A stretch of DNA of 64,000 nt from Flavobacterium haoranii (GTDB lineage Bacteria > Bacteroidota > Bacteroidia > Flavobacteriales > Flavobacteriaceae): positions 1 through 64,000 of the forward strand of contig QKBC01000002.1 of the NCBI GenBank assembly GCA_003246205.1. Direction: 5' to 3'. This document shows positions 26,181 through 36,287 of this stretch, piece by piece. Within the stretch, counting starts at the first letter, position 1, and each line of letters begins with the position of its first letter. Below the pieces are notes generated by a model. It did no database searches, had not been told where the DNA came from, and worked only from the letters and a program-made list of their open reading frames with translations. The position numbers were made by a program, and so were the translations under genes.

Positions 26181-28442
26181 TTATTTACCTGCGGCAATTA
26201 AATTTAAAGCTGAACCTGCTTTGAACCATTCGATTTGACCTTCATTATAAGAATGATTAGCCAAAATAACATCTTTAGAGCCATCTGCATGAACAAACTC
26301 TAAAGTTAATGGTTTTCCCGGAGCAAAATCTGTTAAATCTAAGAAGTTGATTGTATCATCTTCTTGTACTTTATCATAATCTGCTTCATTAGCAAATGTT
26401 AAAGCTAACATTCCTTGTTTTTTCAAGTTAGTTTCATGGATACGGGCAAAAGATTTTACCAGTACTGCTTTAACACCTAAATGACGTGGCTCCATAGCGG
26501 CATGTTCACGAGAAGAACCTTCACCATAATTGTGATCTCCCACAACGATTGTAGGAACTCCGGCTGCTTTGTAAGCTCTTGCTACAGCAGGAACTGCATC
26601 ATAAGTTCCGGTTAACTCGTTTTTAACTTTGTTTGTTTCTTGGTTAAAAGCATTTACTGCACCAATCAACATATTATTTGAAATATTATCTAAGTGACCA
26701 CGATAACGTAACCAAGGACCAGCCATAGAAATATGGTCAGTTGTACATTTACCGAAAGCTTTGATTAACAATTTAGCTCCGGTAATATTTTTGCCATCCC
26801 AAGCAGGGAAAGGTTCTAATAACTGCAAACGTTCTGAAGTAGGACTAACAATTACCTGCACACTTGAACCATCTTCTGCAGGTGCCTGGAATCCCGGATC
26901 ATCTACATCAAAGCCTTTAGTTGGTAATTCAACTCCTTTCGGAGGATTTAATTTAATCTCTTCTCCGTTATCGTTTAATAGAGTATCTGTAATCGGATTA
27001 AAATCTAAGCGGCCTGAAATTGCTAAAGCTGCAACCATTTCAGGAGAAGTTACAAAAGCATGAGTATTCGGGTTACCATCTGCTCTTTTTGAGAAGTTAC
27101 GGTTGAAGGAATGCACAATAGTATTTTTTTCTCCTTTATCTGCCCCTTCTCTATCCCATTGACCAATACAAGGACCACAAGCATTGGTAAATACTTTGGT
27201 TCCTAATTTTTCAAAAGTATCAATGATACCGTCTCTTTCAATCGTAAAACGAATTTGTTCTGACCCCGGGTTAATACCAAATTCTGCTTTTGGTGTAATA
27301 TGATGTTCAACTGCTTGTTCTACAATTGAAACTGCTCTTGTCATATCTTCATAAGAAGAGTTTGTACACGAACCTATTAATCCCCACTCTACTTTTAGCG
27401 GCCAACCATTTTTTTCAGCTTCCTCTTTCATTTTAGAAACCGGTGTTCCTCTATCCGGAGTGAATGGTCCGTTAATGTGCGGTTCTAATTCTGATAAGTT
27501 AATTTCAATCAATTGATCAAAATATTGTTCCGGATTAGCATATACTTCAGCATCAGCAGTCAAGTAAGAAGCTACTTTATCAGCAGCATTTACTACATCC
27601 TGACGACCTGTAGCCGATAAATATCTTCTCATAGAATCATCATAACCAAAAGTTGAAGTGGTAGCTCCGATTTCTGCTCCCATGTTACAGATAGTTCCTT
27701 TACCGGTACATGACATCGATTGTGCTCCTTCACCAAAATATTCAACAATTGCCCCCGTTCCTCCTTTTACAGTTAAGATATCAGCAACTTTTAAGATTAC
27801 ATCTTTTGGAGCCGTCCAACCACTTAATTTTCCGGTTAACTTAACTCCAATCAATTTAGGAAATTTTAATTCCCAAGACATTCCTGACATTACATCTACA
27901 GCATCAGCTCCACCAACACCAATGGCTAACATACCTAAACCACCTGCATTTACAGTGTGAGAGTCAGTACCAATCATCATACCTCCGGGAAAAGCATAAT
28001 TTTCCAAAACAATTTGATGAATAATCCCAGAACCTGGTTTCCAGAAACCAATTCCGTATTTATTTGAAACTGAAGAAAGGAAGTCAAAAACTTCGCTTGA
28101 TTGTGTCTTAGCCACCTTTAAATCGGTATCTGCGCCAACTTTAGCCTGAATTAAGTGATCACAGTGAACTGTAGTAGGAACTGCAACTTTGTTTTTTCCG
28201 GCGTGCATAAATTGCAATAAAGCCATCTGTGCCGTTGCATCTTGACAAGCTACTCTATCCGGAGCAAAGTCAACATAATCTTTTCCTCTTGTAAATGCCT
28301 GAGTCGGCATTCCTTCCCATAAATGGGAATATAAGATCTTTTCAGATAATGTAAGCGGACGACCAACTAATTCACGTGCTTTATCTACACGCTCAGCCAT
28401 TCCGGCATACACTTTTTCAATCATTTTAATATCAAAAGCCAT
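26181..28442 (-). CDS. aconitate hydratase, mitochondrial type
   Basis: This 753-residue enzyme interconverts citrate and isocitrate using a 4Fe-4S cluster. Cluster cysteines are in [12 protein letters not shown] and [13 protein letters not shown]. Substrate-binding signatures include [32 protein letters not shown] and the swivel-domain motif [22 protein letters not shown]. Its length and N-terminus match the mitochondrial-type aconitases rather than the 890-residue AcnA. A different aconitase (acnB) lies just upstream, each with its own terminator, so the two can be expressed separately. Confidence 0.95.
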   Translation of the reverse strand: MAFDIKMIEKVYAGMAERVDKARELVGRPLTLSEKILYSHLWEGMPTQAFTRGKDYVDFAPDRVACQDATAQMALLQFMHAGKNKVAVPTTVHCDHLIQAKVGADTDLKVAKTQSSEVFDFLSSVSNKYGIGFWKPGSGIIHQIVLENYAFPGGMMIGTDSHTVNAGGLGMLAIGVGGADAVDVMSGMSWELKFPKLIGVKLTGKLSGWTAPKDVILKVADILTVKGGTGAIVEYFGEGAQSMSCTGKGTICNMGAEIGATTSTFGYDDSMRRYLSATGRQDVVNAADKVASYLTADAEVYANPEQYFDQLIEINLSELEPHINGPFTPDRGTPVSKMKEEAEKNGWPLKVEWGLIGSCTNSSYEDMTRAVSIVEQAVEHHITPKAEFGINPGSEQIRFTIERDGIIDTFEKLGTKVFTNACGPCIGQWDREGADKGEKNTIVHSFNRNFSKRADGNPNTHAFVTSPEMVAALAISGRLDFNPITDTLLNDNGEEIKLNPPKGVELPTKGFDVDDPGFQAPAEDGSSVQVIVSPTSERLQLLEPFPAWDGKNITGAKLLIKAFGKCTTDHISMAGPWLRYRGHLDNISNNMLIGAVNAFNQETNKVKNELTGTYDAVPAVARAYKAAGVPTIVVGDHNYGEGSSREHAAMEPRHLGVKAVLVKSFARIHETNLKKQGMLALTFANEADYDKVQEDDTINFLDLTDFAPGKPLTLEFVHADGSKDVILANHSYNEGQIEWFKAGSALNLIAAGK

Positions 28443-28508
28443 AATTTTAATATATTTTTTGTTAGTTTTTTTCGGATATACAATTTACAAAAAAAATGGA
28501 TAATCATA

Positions 28509-28538
28509 ATAAAAAAGCCTGAGTTTTAACTCAGGCTT
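28509..28538 (-). terminator. terminator of acnB
   Basis: AAGCCTGAGTT (28515-28525) pairs with AACTCAGGCTT (28528-28538). On the minus strand the stem is followed by a T run, 14 bases after the acnB stop. It isolates acnB from the downstream aconitase gene. Confidence 0.88.
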
Positions 28539-28551
28539 AACTTATCTATAA

Positions 28552-31341
28552 TTACATAACTAATTGTCTATGAGAAGGTGCAAATTTGGTTAAATTAATA
28601 CCGCTCACAGCCGTTGTATATTCTTCTATCGTAGGAGTTCTACCTAATATTGTTGATAGTACTACAACCGGTGTTGACGAAAGCAACGATTCTCCTTTTT
28701 TCTCAGCAGAGTCTTCTACAACTCTTCCTTGGAACAAACGTGTAGATGTTGCCATAACCGTATCTCCTTTAGCTGCTTTTTCCTGATTCCCCATACAAAG
28801 GTTACAACCAGGACGCTCTAAATACAACATATTTTCATATTCTGTACGAGCTGCTGATTTTGGTGCATTATCATCAAATTCGAAACCTGAATATTTTTGT
28901 AACACTTCCCAATCTCCTTCGGCTTTTAATTCATCCACAATATTATATGTTGGCGGAGCAACAACAAGAGGTGCTTTAAATTCCACTTTGCCTTGTTGTG
29001 CTTCGATATTCTTAAGCATTTGCGCTAAGATTTTCATATCGCCTTTGTGAACCATACAAGAACCGACAAATCCAAGATCTACTTTTTTCTCACCTCCATA
29101 ATAGGATAAAGGTCTGATAGTATCGTGTGTGTATCGTTTAGAAACATCTGCATTGTTTACATCCGGGTCAGCAATCATTGGTTCAGCAATTTGATCCAAA
29201 TCAACTACTACTTCTGCATAATATTTAGCATTAGCATCCGGAGTTAAAGCAGGTTTAGTTCCTGTTTTTATTTCAGCAATTCTCTTATCTGCTTTTTCAA
29301 TTAAACCTTTCAACACTTGTTTCGCGTTGTCCATGCCTTTATCGATCATTATTTGAATTCTACCTTTAGCAATTTCCAATGATTCGATTAAAGTTGCATC
29401 TTCAGAAATACAGATAGAAGCTTTCGCTTTCATTTCTGCAGTCCAATCCGTGAATGTAAACGCTTGGTCAGCAGTCAACGTTCCGATGTGAACCTCGATT
29501 ACTCTTCCTTGGAATACATTTTCACCTCCAAATTGGTGTAACATTTGTGCTTGCGTAGCGTGAACTACATCGCGGAAATCCATATACGATTTCATATCAC
29601 CTTTGAACGTTACTTTTACTGATTCCGGAATTGGCATAGAAGCCTCACCAGTAGCTAAAGCAAGTGCTACAGTTCCTGAATCGGCACCAAAAGCAACACC
29701 TTTTGACATACGTGTATGAGAGTCACCACCAATGATGATTGCCCACTCGTCAATTGTAATATCATTCAACACTTTGTGAATAACGTCAGTCATTGAATGA
29801 TATACACCTTTAGGGTCACGAGCTGTAATTAAACCGAAATCGTTCATGAATTTCATCAATTTCGGAATATTAGTTTGTGCTTTTTTATCCCAAACTGAAG
29901 CCGTGTGACAACCTGATTGATAAGCTCCGTCAACAATAGGAGAAATAGTTGTAGCTGCCATAGATTCTAATTCCTGAGCAGTCATTAAACCTGTTGTATC
30001 TTGAGAACCTACAATATTTACTTCTACACGAACATCTGAACCTGCATGCAACACTTTTCCCGGAGTAGTTCCCACAGCATTTCTATTGAAGATTTTTTCA
30101 ACTGCTGTAAGACCTTGTCCTTCGATAGAAATTTCTTTTGAAGGTGCATAAACAACCGGAGCTTCAACTCCTAAAGTTTTTGCAGCAAATGTTTGTAATT
30201 TTTTACCAAATACAATAGCGTAAGAACCACCGGCTTTGATGAATTCCATTTTTTGAGGAGTGAAAGCTTTAGCGATATCGATCAACTCTTTATCTCCATT
30301 GTATAATTTTTTCTTTTTTGTATTGATGGTCAACACAGTTCCTGTAGCCACAGAGTACACTTCTTCTAAAATTGGCTCATCATTTTCATTACGAACCACA
30401 TTTCCGTTTTCGTCTACTTTTTTCACCCAGTTTTTAAGGTCAAGACCAATACCACCTGTTACGTCAACTGTAGTCAAGAATATCGGAGAAATTCCGTTTG
30501 TACCACCCACAATTGGAGCAATATTTACGAACGGAACATAAGGACTTGCTTGTTTTCCTGTCCAAAGTGCAACGTTATTTACACCAGACATACGAGAAGA
30601 ACCTACTCCCATTGTACCTTTTTCAGCAACTAACATTACTGATTTATCCGGATGTTGTGCTTGTAAAGCTTTGATTTCCGCTTGAGCTTCAGGCGTAATC
30701 ATACATTTTCCGTGTAATTCACGGTCAGAACGTGAATGCGCTTGATTACCCGGAGAAAGCAAATCTGTAGATATATCTCCTTCACCTGCAACATACGTTA
30801 CCACTTTAATTTCTTCCGGTACTTCAGGAAGTTTTGTAAAAAACTCAGCCTTAGCGTAGCTTTCTAAAATTTCTTTTGCAATTTCATTACCAGCTTCGTA
30901 AGCTTCTTTTAAACGATTAGTGTCTGCCTCATAGAGGAACACTTGTGTTTTAAGTACATTTGCAGCTTCTTTTGCAATAGCTGCATCATTACCTAAAGCT
31001 AAATCCAACAATACTTCAATTGAAGGACCACCTTTCATGTGTGATAATAATTCAAAGGCAAAAGCAGGCGTAATTTCACTTACAACTGATTCACCAAGAA
31101 TAATTTCTTTTAAGAATTTAGCTTTAACACCAGCCGCCGGAGTAGTTCCGGGTAATGTATTATAAATAAAAAATTTAAGCGAATCTTCGCGATATGGGCT
31201 ATTTGAATCTTTAATTTGTGCAATAATTGCGTCTAGTAATTCTGCACCATCAATAGGTTTTGGATGAAGACCTTGGGTTTTGCGTTCTTCTATTTCCTTG
31301 ATGTAATCGTTGTAAACATTCTTTTGAATATCAGAATCCAT
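28552..31341 (-). CDS. acnB: aconitate hydratase B / 2-methylisocitrate dehydratase
   Basis: This 929-residue enzyme has AcnB architecture: a HEAT-like N-terminal domain (about 1-160), a swivel domain moved to the N-terminal half (GEGDISTDLLSPGNQAHSRSDRELHG, MGVGSSRMSGVNN), then the catalytic core. Cluster cysteines appear in SGCHTASVW, FVGSCMVHKGD and ERPGCNLCMGNQ. It serves the TCA cycle and possibly the methylcitrate cycle. AcnB proteins in other bacteria also bind mRNA when the cluster is lost; that is family knowledge, not seen here. It lies beside an unrelated-length aconitase. Confidence 0.95.
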   Translation of the reverse strand: MDSDIQKNVYNDYIKEIEERKTQGLHPKPIDGAELLDAIIAQIKDSNSPYREDSLKFFIYNTLPGTTPAAGVKAKFLKEIILGESVVSEITPAFAFELLSHMKGGPSIEVLLDLALGNDAAIAKEAANVLKTQVFLYEADTNRLKEAYEAGNEIAKEILESYAKAEFFTKLPEVPEEIKVVTYVAGEGDISTDLLSPGNQAHSRSDRELHGKCMITPEAQAEIKALQAQHPDKSVMLVAEKGTMGVGSSRMSGVNNVALWTGKQASPYVPFVNIAPIVGGTNGISPIFLTTVDVTGGIGLDLKNWVKKVDENGNVVRNENDEPILEEVYSVATGTVLTINTKKKKLYNGDKELIDIAKAFTPQKMEFIKAGGSYAIVFGKKLQTFAAKTLGVEAPVVYAPSKEISIEGQGLTAVEKIFNRNAVGTTPGKVLHAGSDVRVEVNIVGSQDTTGLMTAQELESMAATTISPIVDGAYQSGCHTASVWDKKAQTNIPKLMKFMNDFGLITARDPKGVYHSMTDVIHKVLNDITIDEWAIIIGGDSHTRMSKGVAFGADSGTVALALATGEASMPIPESVKVTFKGDMKSYMDFRDVVHATQAQMLHQFGGENVFQGRVIEVHIGTLTADQAFTFTDWTAEMKAKASICISEDATLIESLEIAKGRIQIMIDKGMDNAKQVLKGLIEKADKRIAEIKTGTKPALTPDANAKYYAEVVVDLDQIAEPMIADPDVNNADVSKRYTHDTIRPLSYYGGEKKVDLGFVGSCMVHKGDMKILAQMLKNIEAQQGKVEFKAPLVVAPPTYNIVDELKAEGDWEVLQKYSGFEFDDNAPKSAARTEYENMLYLERPGCNLCMGNQEKAAKGDTVMATSTRLFQGRVVEDSAEKKGESLLSSTPVVVLSTILGRTPTIEEYTTAVSGINLTKFAPSHRQLVM

Positions 31342-31386
31342 ACTTATTAATACGTTATGTTTATGTTAGTTTATTTTTAATTGGAA

Positions 31387-31394
31387 CAAACTTA
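31387..31394 (-). promoter_or_regulatory. -7 box of acnB
   Basis: TAAGTTTG on the minus strand lies 45 bases before the acnB ATG. The rest of the 240-base gap to the acyltransferase gene is AT-rich, and nothing else was recognised in it. Confidence 0.4.
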
Positions 31395-31581
31395 ATAAAT
31401 CTTCACGAGAATTAAAAATTTTTAGCAAAAGCTTAAAATATGAGAAATATTATTTATAATTATTCTATTTTAATGAATTTTATTCAACGAAATCAAACAA
31501 AATCATATTTTATTACAAAATTGATATTTTCAGCTTTTAAAATTATCAAATTGTTAAAATAGATAGTGTAAAAATGAGAAT

Positions 31582-32703
31582 TTAATATTTATCATTTCTC
31601 AGCTCCATCATCGGTTTTTCATAAAAACGATATAAAACGTACGAAAGTAAAAGTGTACTAAGCAGATAGACAATTATTTTTAAAAAAGAAGGAATTTCAT
31701 AGGCAAGATGCGTGAACAAATCTTTTAAAAAGTATGAAACAATTGAATAATGCAATAAATAAATACTATATGATATTTTACTGATAAATGTAGTGCCTCG
31801 GGCTATAAATCCTTTTCCTTCTTGCCAAAACACAAAAAAAGGCAAAAGCATTGCAATGGTGGCTGATGTAAAAGAGAAATAAAACACCTGATAATACAAA
31901 GGTGTCTTAATCAGGTCGTATCCTAAAACATTCATAACAATATATTGAAAAAACAATAAGTGTACGGCTACAATCAAAAAATAAACTCGTAATTGTTTGA
32001 GCTTTTCTCCATAAAAATAATTCAGCCAAGCTATTATAAATCCATATAAAATAGCATCAATCCGATAAATCACCACAGATTTTAGTGCTGTTCCCCAAAT
32101 ATTTAAGTCTGTGATTTTATAATGGAGAAAATGAATATAACGAAGAACATGAAACAACATGATTAATAGTAAAACCGTTGTAATGAAAAGTGCTTTTCTT
32201 TTTTTCTTCACTAAGAGCGCAACAGAAAAAAGCACTATCGGAACTAAAAGATATGTCCACTCTTCTACTGATAAGCTCCACGACTCCACAAAAATCGTAA
32301 TGGAATACTGTTCAAAATTTTGCAGAAAGAAAAAATAGCGCCAAATCGTATTCCATTGTAAATCAAAATCGGAAAAAGTGGCAATTAGCAATACAATTCC
32401 TAAAATCAAATAATAATTCGGAAGTGTTCGATACCATCTTCTTTTTAAAAAAATTAAAATATCACTAATCGAAAAATCAGGTTTTAAAAACTGTTTCAAC
32501 AAAATAGTTCCAATCAAAAAACCACTTAATACAAAGAAAATTTCGACTCCTAAATAGCCTGCTAAACCGCTAAGGGAAATCAATACTACATTATGATTAT
32601 CTATTAAATAATACAAATGCGAAAAGATAACTAAGGAAATAGCCAATGCTCTTACAACATCTAATCCAAAAATTCGTTGCTTCATTTGCTTTTCTGAATC
32701 CAT
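31582..32703 (-). CDS. acyltransferase-3 family membrane protein
   Basis: The ATG at 32703 (MDSEKQMKQRIFGLDVVRALAISLVIFSH) gives 373 residues. The frame runs farther upstream to 32775, but a -7 box lies at 32745-32752, which excludes that start. About ten membrane segments and signatures of OafA/YrhL O-acyltransferases are present: GLDVVRALA, then FFVLSGFLIG, then SWSLSVEEWTYLL, and the closing YSIYLLHYSIV. These enzymes acetylate surface sugars or lipids. The gene is divergent from the PHM-like gene, with overlapping transcript starts. Confidence 0.9.
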   Translation of the reverse strand: MDSEKQMKQRIFGLDVVRALAISLVIFSHLYYLIDNHNVVLISLSGLAGYLGVEIFFVLSGFLIGTILLKQFLKPDFSISDILIFLKRRWYRTLPNYYLILGIVLLIATFSDFDLQWNTIWRYFFFLQNFEQYSITIFVESWSLSVEEWTYLLVPIVLFSVALLVKKKRKALFITTVLLLIMLFHVLRYIHFLHYKITDLNIWGTALKSVVIYRIDAILYGFIIAWLNYFYGEKLKQLRVYFLIVAVHLLFFQYIVMNVLGYDLIKTPLYYQVFYFSFTSATIAMLLPFFVFWQEGKGFIARGTTFISKISYSIYLLHYSIVSYFLKDLFTHLAYEIPSFLKIIVYLLSTLLLSYVLYRFYEKPMMELRNDKY

Positions 32704-32717
32704 TTCCTTTACTTTTG
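32685..32717 (+). promoter_or_regulatory. promoter of the PHM-like gene
   Basis: TTTG (32685-32688), 21 bases, TACTTTTG (32710-32717). Transcription would begin near 32722, 13 bases before the TTG start codon. The box lies inside the start region of the divergent acyltransferase. Confidence 0.55.
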
Positions 32718-32734
32718 TATCTATACTCTTAATT

Positions 32735-33877
32735 TTGAAACGACCAAAGATATACAAATACTTAATTTTTACCATTATAGTTTCTTTTCTTTTTGGAAGC
32801 CTTACTTATTTTTTGCTTTCCAATCGTCATAAAGCTATTGTTAAAACAACGTTACTGCATAAACTCCACTTGGTTGATAGTGATTGGACAATTGAAAACG
32901 AACAGCAACACTATAAAATGCTTTCTCCTACGCTTTTAGTTGACGGTATCTATAAATCAATGGAAGGACCTAAATCGTCTCGTTACATCCAACTGAGCAA
33001 TACAGATGAGCTACTCTGGATTACCGGTTTTGACATTAAAGCAATTGATGAAGAAACTGAAAGAGAAACTTCCAAGGATTTTATCTGCCACATGAATGTA
33101 GATTTAAATGATGTTCATTATTATTCCAATTTTAATCTGGAAAAGAGAATAGGGCAACAATATCCGAGACTTACTTCATTATCCAGCGGTTTTGAAAGTT
33201 TTAACTTTCCAAAAGGCTATGGTGTTCCTGTAAAAGGAAATGAATTTTTATACATTACGACACAAGCTTTGAACTTAAACCAAGCGAATATCTTTAAAAA
33301 AATCAAGCACTTGGTTACTATAGAGCACGAAAAATATAATGGAAACCAAAAACCTTTAATGAGTAAAACTGTCTTTATTCAATTGCCTTTCGATAAAGAA
33401 AATCCTTTTAAAACTCCGTTATCTCCTGGAAGTAACCAATGTATTCCTGTAGAAACCAGAAACCATTGCTACACAGACAGCGAAGGCAATATGTTATCAG
33501 GACATTGGATCGTACCCAGGGGAAAATTTACTTACAGAAGCTCAATTAACGAACAATTACAACTTCAAGACAGTTTGCGTTTACACTTTTCTGCTATCCA
33601 TGTACATCCCTTTGCTTCTTCTATTAGCTTATATGATGCTACAACCGGCACAACTCTTTTCACTAGCACAATAGAAAATTATAATGGAAAAACAGGCTTA
33701 GTAAAAGTAGAACCTTTTAGTTCCGAAAAAGGCATTTGGCTATATCCTGACCATCAATATGAATTGGTTATGGAAGCCAACAATACCTCTACTGTCAATC
33801 AAGATATGATGGGCAGCATGTTTTTATTTTTCTACGATAAAGAAATGGATGAGCAATTAACTAAAACAGTTTTTTAA
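32735..33877 (+). CDS. membrane-anchored protein resembling peptidylglycine/dopamine monooxygenase (PHM fold)
   Basis: 380 residues, starting with TTG (a promoter lies just upstream and the next ATG is at codon 62). An anchor lies at about 8-30. The rest follows the order of PHM-type copper monooxygenases recalled from the rat enzyme. A strand ends in CHM (His119), where PHM has HHM. FPKGYGVPVKGNEFLYITTQ (158-177) resembles PHM's LPKGVGFRVGG and following strand. VPRG (260-263) precedes HVH (289-291), in place of the PHM HTH. QDMMGSMFLFFYD (356-368) matches the DEMCNLYIMYY strand that carries the Met ligand. The His of PHM's VHYGD appears to be missing. This is remote similarity read by eye; the fold is likely, the activity uncertain. 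Confidence 0.6.
   Translation: MKRPKIYKYLIFTIIVSFLFGSLTYFLLSNRHKAIVKTTLLHKLHLVDSDWTIENEQQHYKMLSPTLLVDGIYKSMEGPKSSRYIQLSNTDELLWITGFDIKAIDEETERETSKDFICHMNVDLNDVHYYSNFNLEKRIGQQYPRLTSLSSGFESFNFPKGYGVPVKGNEFLYITTQALNLNQANIFKKIKHLVTIEHEKYNGNQKPLMSKTVFIQLPFDKENPFKTPLSPGSNQCIPVETRNHCYTDSEGNMLSGHWIVPRGKFTYRSSINEQLQLQDSLRLHFSAIHVHPFASSISLYDATTGTTLFTSTIENYNGKTGLVKVEPFSSEKGIWLYPDHQYELVMEANNTSTVNQDMMGSMFLFFYDKEMDEQLTKTVF
32745..32752 (-). promoter_or_regulatory. -7 box of the acyltransferase gene
   Basis: TATCTTTG on the minus strand lies 41 bases before the ATG at 32703. It falls inside the 5' end of the divergent PHM-like gene, so the two transcripts would overlap head to head by about 18 bases. Confidence 0.5.
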
Positions 33878-34814
33878 TCAATTCTTCTTCTGAAATACCT
33901 TCTGCGTCGGCTTTATAGTTTTTTACAATTCTATGACGAAGGATTCCGGTAGCAACCGTTTGTACTTCTTCAATATCCGGTGAAAATTTACCGTTTAAAG
34001 CGGCTTGTGTTTTTGCAGCTAAAATTAAATTTTGAGAAGCTCTTGGTCCGGCTCCCCAATCAATATAGGTTTTCACAAAATCAGGAGCCAAAGCATTATC
34101 CGGACGCGTTTTACTAACTAGCGTAACGGCATATTCGATTACATTGTCTGCCACCGGAATTTTTCGAATTACGTTTTGATACTCCAAAATTTCCTGCGCT
34201 GAAAATAAGGCATTTACCTGAGGTTTAAAATCAGTAGTTGTAGCTTTTACTACCTGAACTTCTTCCTGAAAAGAAGGATATTCTAATTTAATAGCAAACA
34301 TAAAACGGTCTAATTGGGCTTCCGGAAGCGGATATGTTCCCTCTTGCTCAATAGGGTTTTGGGTTGCCAATACAAAGTATGGTAAATCCAGCTTATAATG
34401 ATGTCCTGCCACCGTAACTGCTCGCTCTTGCATAGCCTCTAATAAAGCCGCTTGCGTTTTAGGTGGTGTACGGTTGATTTCGTCTGCTAGGATAATATTA
34501 GAAAAAATCGGGCCTTTAATAAATTTAAAATTGCGGTTTTCGTCTAGAATTTCACTTCCCAAGATATCAGAAGGCATTAAATCGGGCGTAAACTGAATAC
34601 GTTTAAAATCTAAGCCTAAAGCCTGAGAAATCGTATTTACCATTAAAGTTTTGGCTAATCCGGGAACACCAATCAACAAAGCATGTCCTCCTGCAAAAAT
34701 ACTCAATACAATTTGGTTAACTACTTCTTCTTGGCCGATGATTACTTTCGCAATTTCATCTTTTAGTGCCTGTTGTTTTTGAACCAGTTGTTGAATTGTT
34801 GCTACGTCTGACAT
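33861..34814 (-). CDS. MoxR-family AAA+ ATPase
   Basis: A 317-residue AAA+ protein with Walker A GVPGLAKTLMVNTI, Walker B IILADEINRTPPKTQAALLEAMQE, and sensor ATQNPIEQEGTYPLPEAQLDRF. MoxR ATPases act as chaperones, often with DUF58 and von Willebrand-factor proteins encoded downstream. Those partners are not in the window on this side, because its 3' end overlaps the convergent PHM-like gene by 17 bases. It follows the PPIase cluster after a 123-base gap. Confidence 0.94.
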   Translation of the reverse strand: MSDVATIQQLVQKQQALKDEIAKVIIGQEEVVNQIVLSIFAGGHALLIGVPGLAKTLMVNTISQALGLDFKRIQFTPDLMPSDILGSEILDENRNFKFIKGPIFSNIILADEINRTPPKTQAALLEAMQERAVTVAGHHYKLDLPYFVLATQNPIEQEGTYPLPEAQLDRFMFAIKLEYPSFQEEVQVVKATTTDFKPQVNALFSAQEILEYQNVIRKIPVADNVIEYAVTLVSKTRPDNALAPDFVKTYIDWGAGPRASQNLILAAKTQAALNGKFSPDIEEVQTVATGILRHRIVKNYKADAEGISEEELIKKLF

Positions 34815-34937
34815 ACTTTTAAAGTTTTTAGTATTAAAAATCAGGATAAAGAAACAAAAAATATAGAAACTTCACTAATAAATACATCATCATCTATTGA
34901 TTATATTTCTTTGCTTTTAATTCCTTAAAAAGGATCT

Positions 34938-36287
34938 TTATTTTTTTAACCAATTATTAGTAAACTCACAATCTTGATATTCTTTATCAACTTTGATATA
35001 GGTTTCACCTATTTTTTCCTCAGTCCATTTTGCAATAGCTTTAATCTGTTTGTCACGCAAAGCCAATTCTTTAATTTTTAAATAATCACTGGCAAAATCA
35101 GCTTTATGTTCCGGTAGCTTACTATTGATCGTAACAATTTTATAGAATTTATTACCACGCTCGTCCTGATCTAAAATAGGCTGAGATATTTCCCCCACTT
35201 TTAGATCCACGATTTGGTTATACAATGCCGGATCCATTTTTGTCAATTCAAATTTAGATTCCATAGTACGGGGATTGAACAGAACTCCTCCGTTGTTACG
35301 GGTCTCTTTTTCATCTGAAGTGGCTTTGGCTGCATCCGCAAAAGAAATTTCACCGCTTTCTATTTTAGTTCTGATCTTTTCAACATCCTCTTTTGCTTCT
35401 TGCAGAGCTTCCGGTGTCACTTTCGGAGCAATTAAAATATGTCGCAATTCAACTTCTTGTCCTCTAATTTTATCTATCATAATAATATGATATCCAAACT
35501 CCGTTTCAAAAGGCTCAGAAATTTCTCCTTCAGCCAAACTGAAAGCTACATCTTTAAATTCTTTTACAAATGGTGTCTTTCTATTCATTTTATAATACCC
35601 TCCGTTTGAACTTGAACCCGGATCTTGTGAAAATAAAACAGCTTTTGTAAAGAAACTTCCCCCATCTAATACTTCCTGACGAATTTGTTTCAATTTATTG
35701 ATAACTTCTTGTTTCTCTTCTTCTGAAATTTTAGGTTTTCTCACAATCTGTGCAACTTCTACTTCTGCTCCGAAAACAGGCATCTCATCTTCCGGAATAT
35801 CTTTAAAGAAATTTCGAACTTCTTCCGGTGTAATTTCAATCTCATCTACAATTTTCTTTTGCATTTGAGAGGTTAATTTGTTCATTTTGATAATATCGAA
35901 AAAGTAGTTCTTAAAGTCTTCTTCGTCTTTTTTCTTATAGAACGCAATTACTTTTTCCAGCGAACCTACTTGCTCTACCATGGCATCGATCTGTTGACTC
36001 ATATAATCATTCACTTCTTGGTCGGTTACCACGATACTATCTTGAATAGCTTGGTGAGCGTATAATCTATCTTCTAATAGTTTTCCGAAAAGTTCACATC
36101 TGCTGATATTTTTGGTATCAATTCCTTGTGCTTTTAATCCGATAAATTCCAAATCAACATCAGAATCCAAAATAACATATTCTCCGACTACACCAATAAC
36201 GCCATCTACTTTTTCTTTTTTAGGTTGGGCAAACAACACTGTAGTAAACAATAAAAATAAGGCAGTAGTTTTATTTGTAAATTTCAT
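34938..36287 (-). CDS. SurA-like periplasmic peptidyl-prolyl isomerase
   Basis: The ATG at 36287 (MKFTNKTTALFLLFTTVLFAQ) gives 449 residues with a signal peptide. The longer frame to 36308 only adds residues in front of it. After a SurA_N-type region (VIGVVGEYVILDSDVD) there are two parvulin domains (about 170-270 and 280-385; AEVEVAQIVRKPKIS, FSLAEGEISEPFETEFGYHIIMID, VELRHILIAP). SurA chaperones outer-membrane proteins. It overlaps the lipoprotein gene upstream by 17 bases and is the third gene of a three-gene folding-factor operon. Confidence 0.92.
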   Translation of the reverse strand: MKFTNKTTALFLLFTTVLFAQPKKEKVDGVIGVVGEYVILDSDVDLEFIGLKAQGIDTKNISRCELFGKLLEDRLYAHQAIQDSIVVTDQEVNDYMSQQIDAMVEQVGSLEKVIAFYKKKDEEDFKNYFFDIIKMNKLTSQMQKKIVDEIEITPEEVRNFFKDIPEDEMPVFGAEVEVAQIVRKPKISEEEKQEVINKLKQIRQEVLDGGSFFTKAVLFSQDPGSSSNGGYYKMNRKTPFVKEFKDVAFSLAEGEISEPFETEFGYHIIMIDKIRGQEVELRHILIAPKVTPEALQEAKEDVEKIRTKIESGEISFADAAKATSDEKETRNNGGVLFNPRTMESKFELTKMDPALYNQIVDLKVGEISQPILDQDERGNKFYKIVTINSKLPEHKADFASDYLKIKELALRDKQIKAIAKWTEEKIGETYIKVDKEYQDCEFTNNWLKK

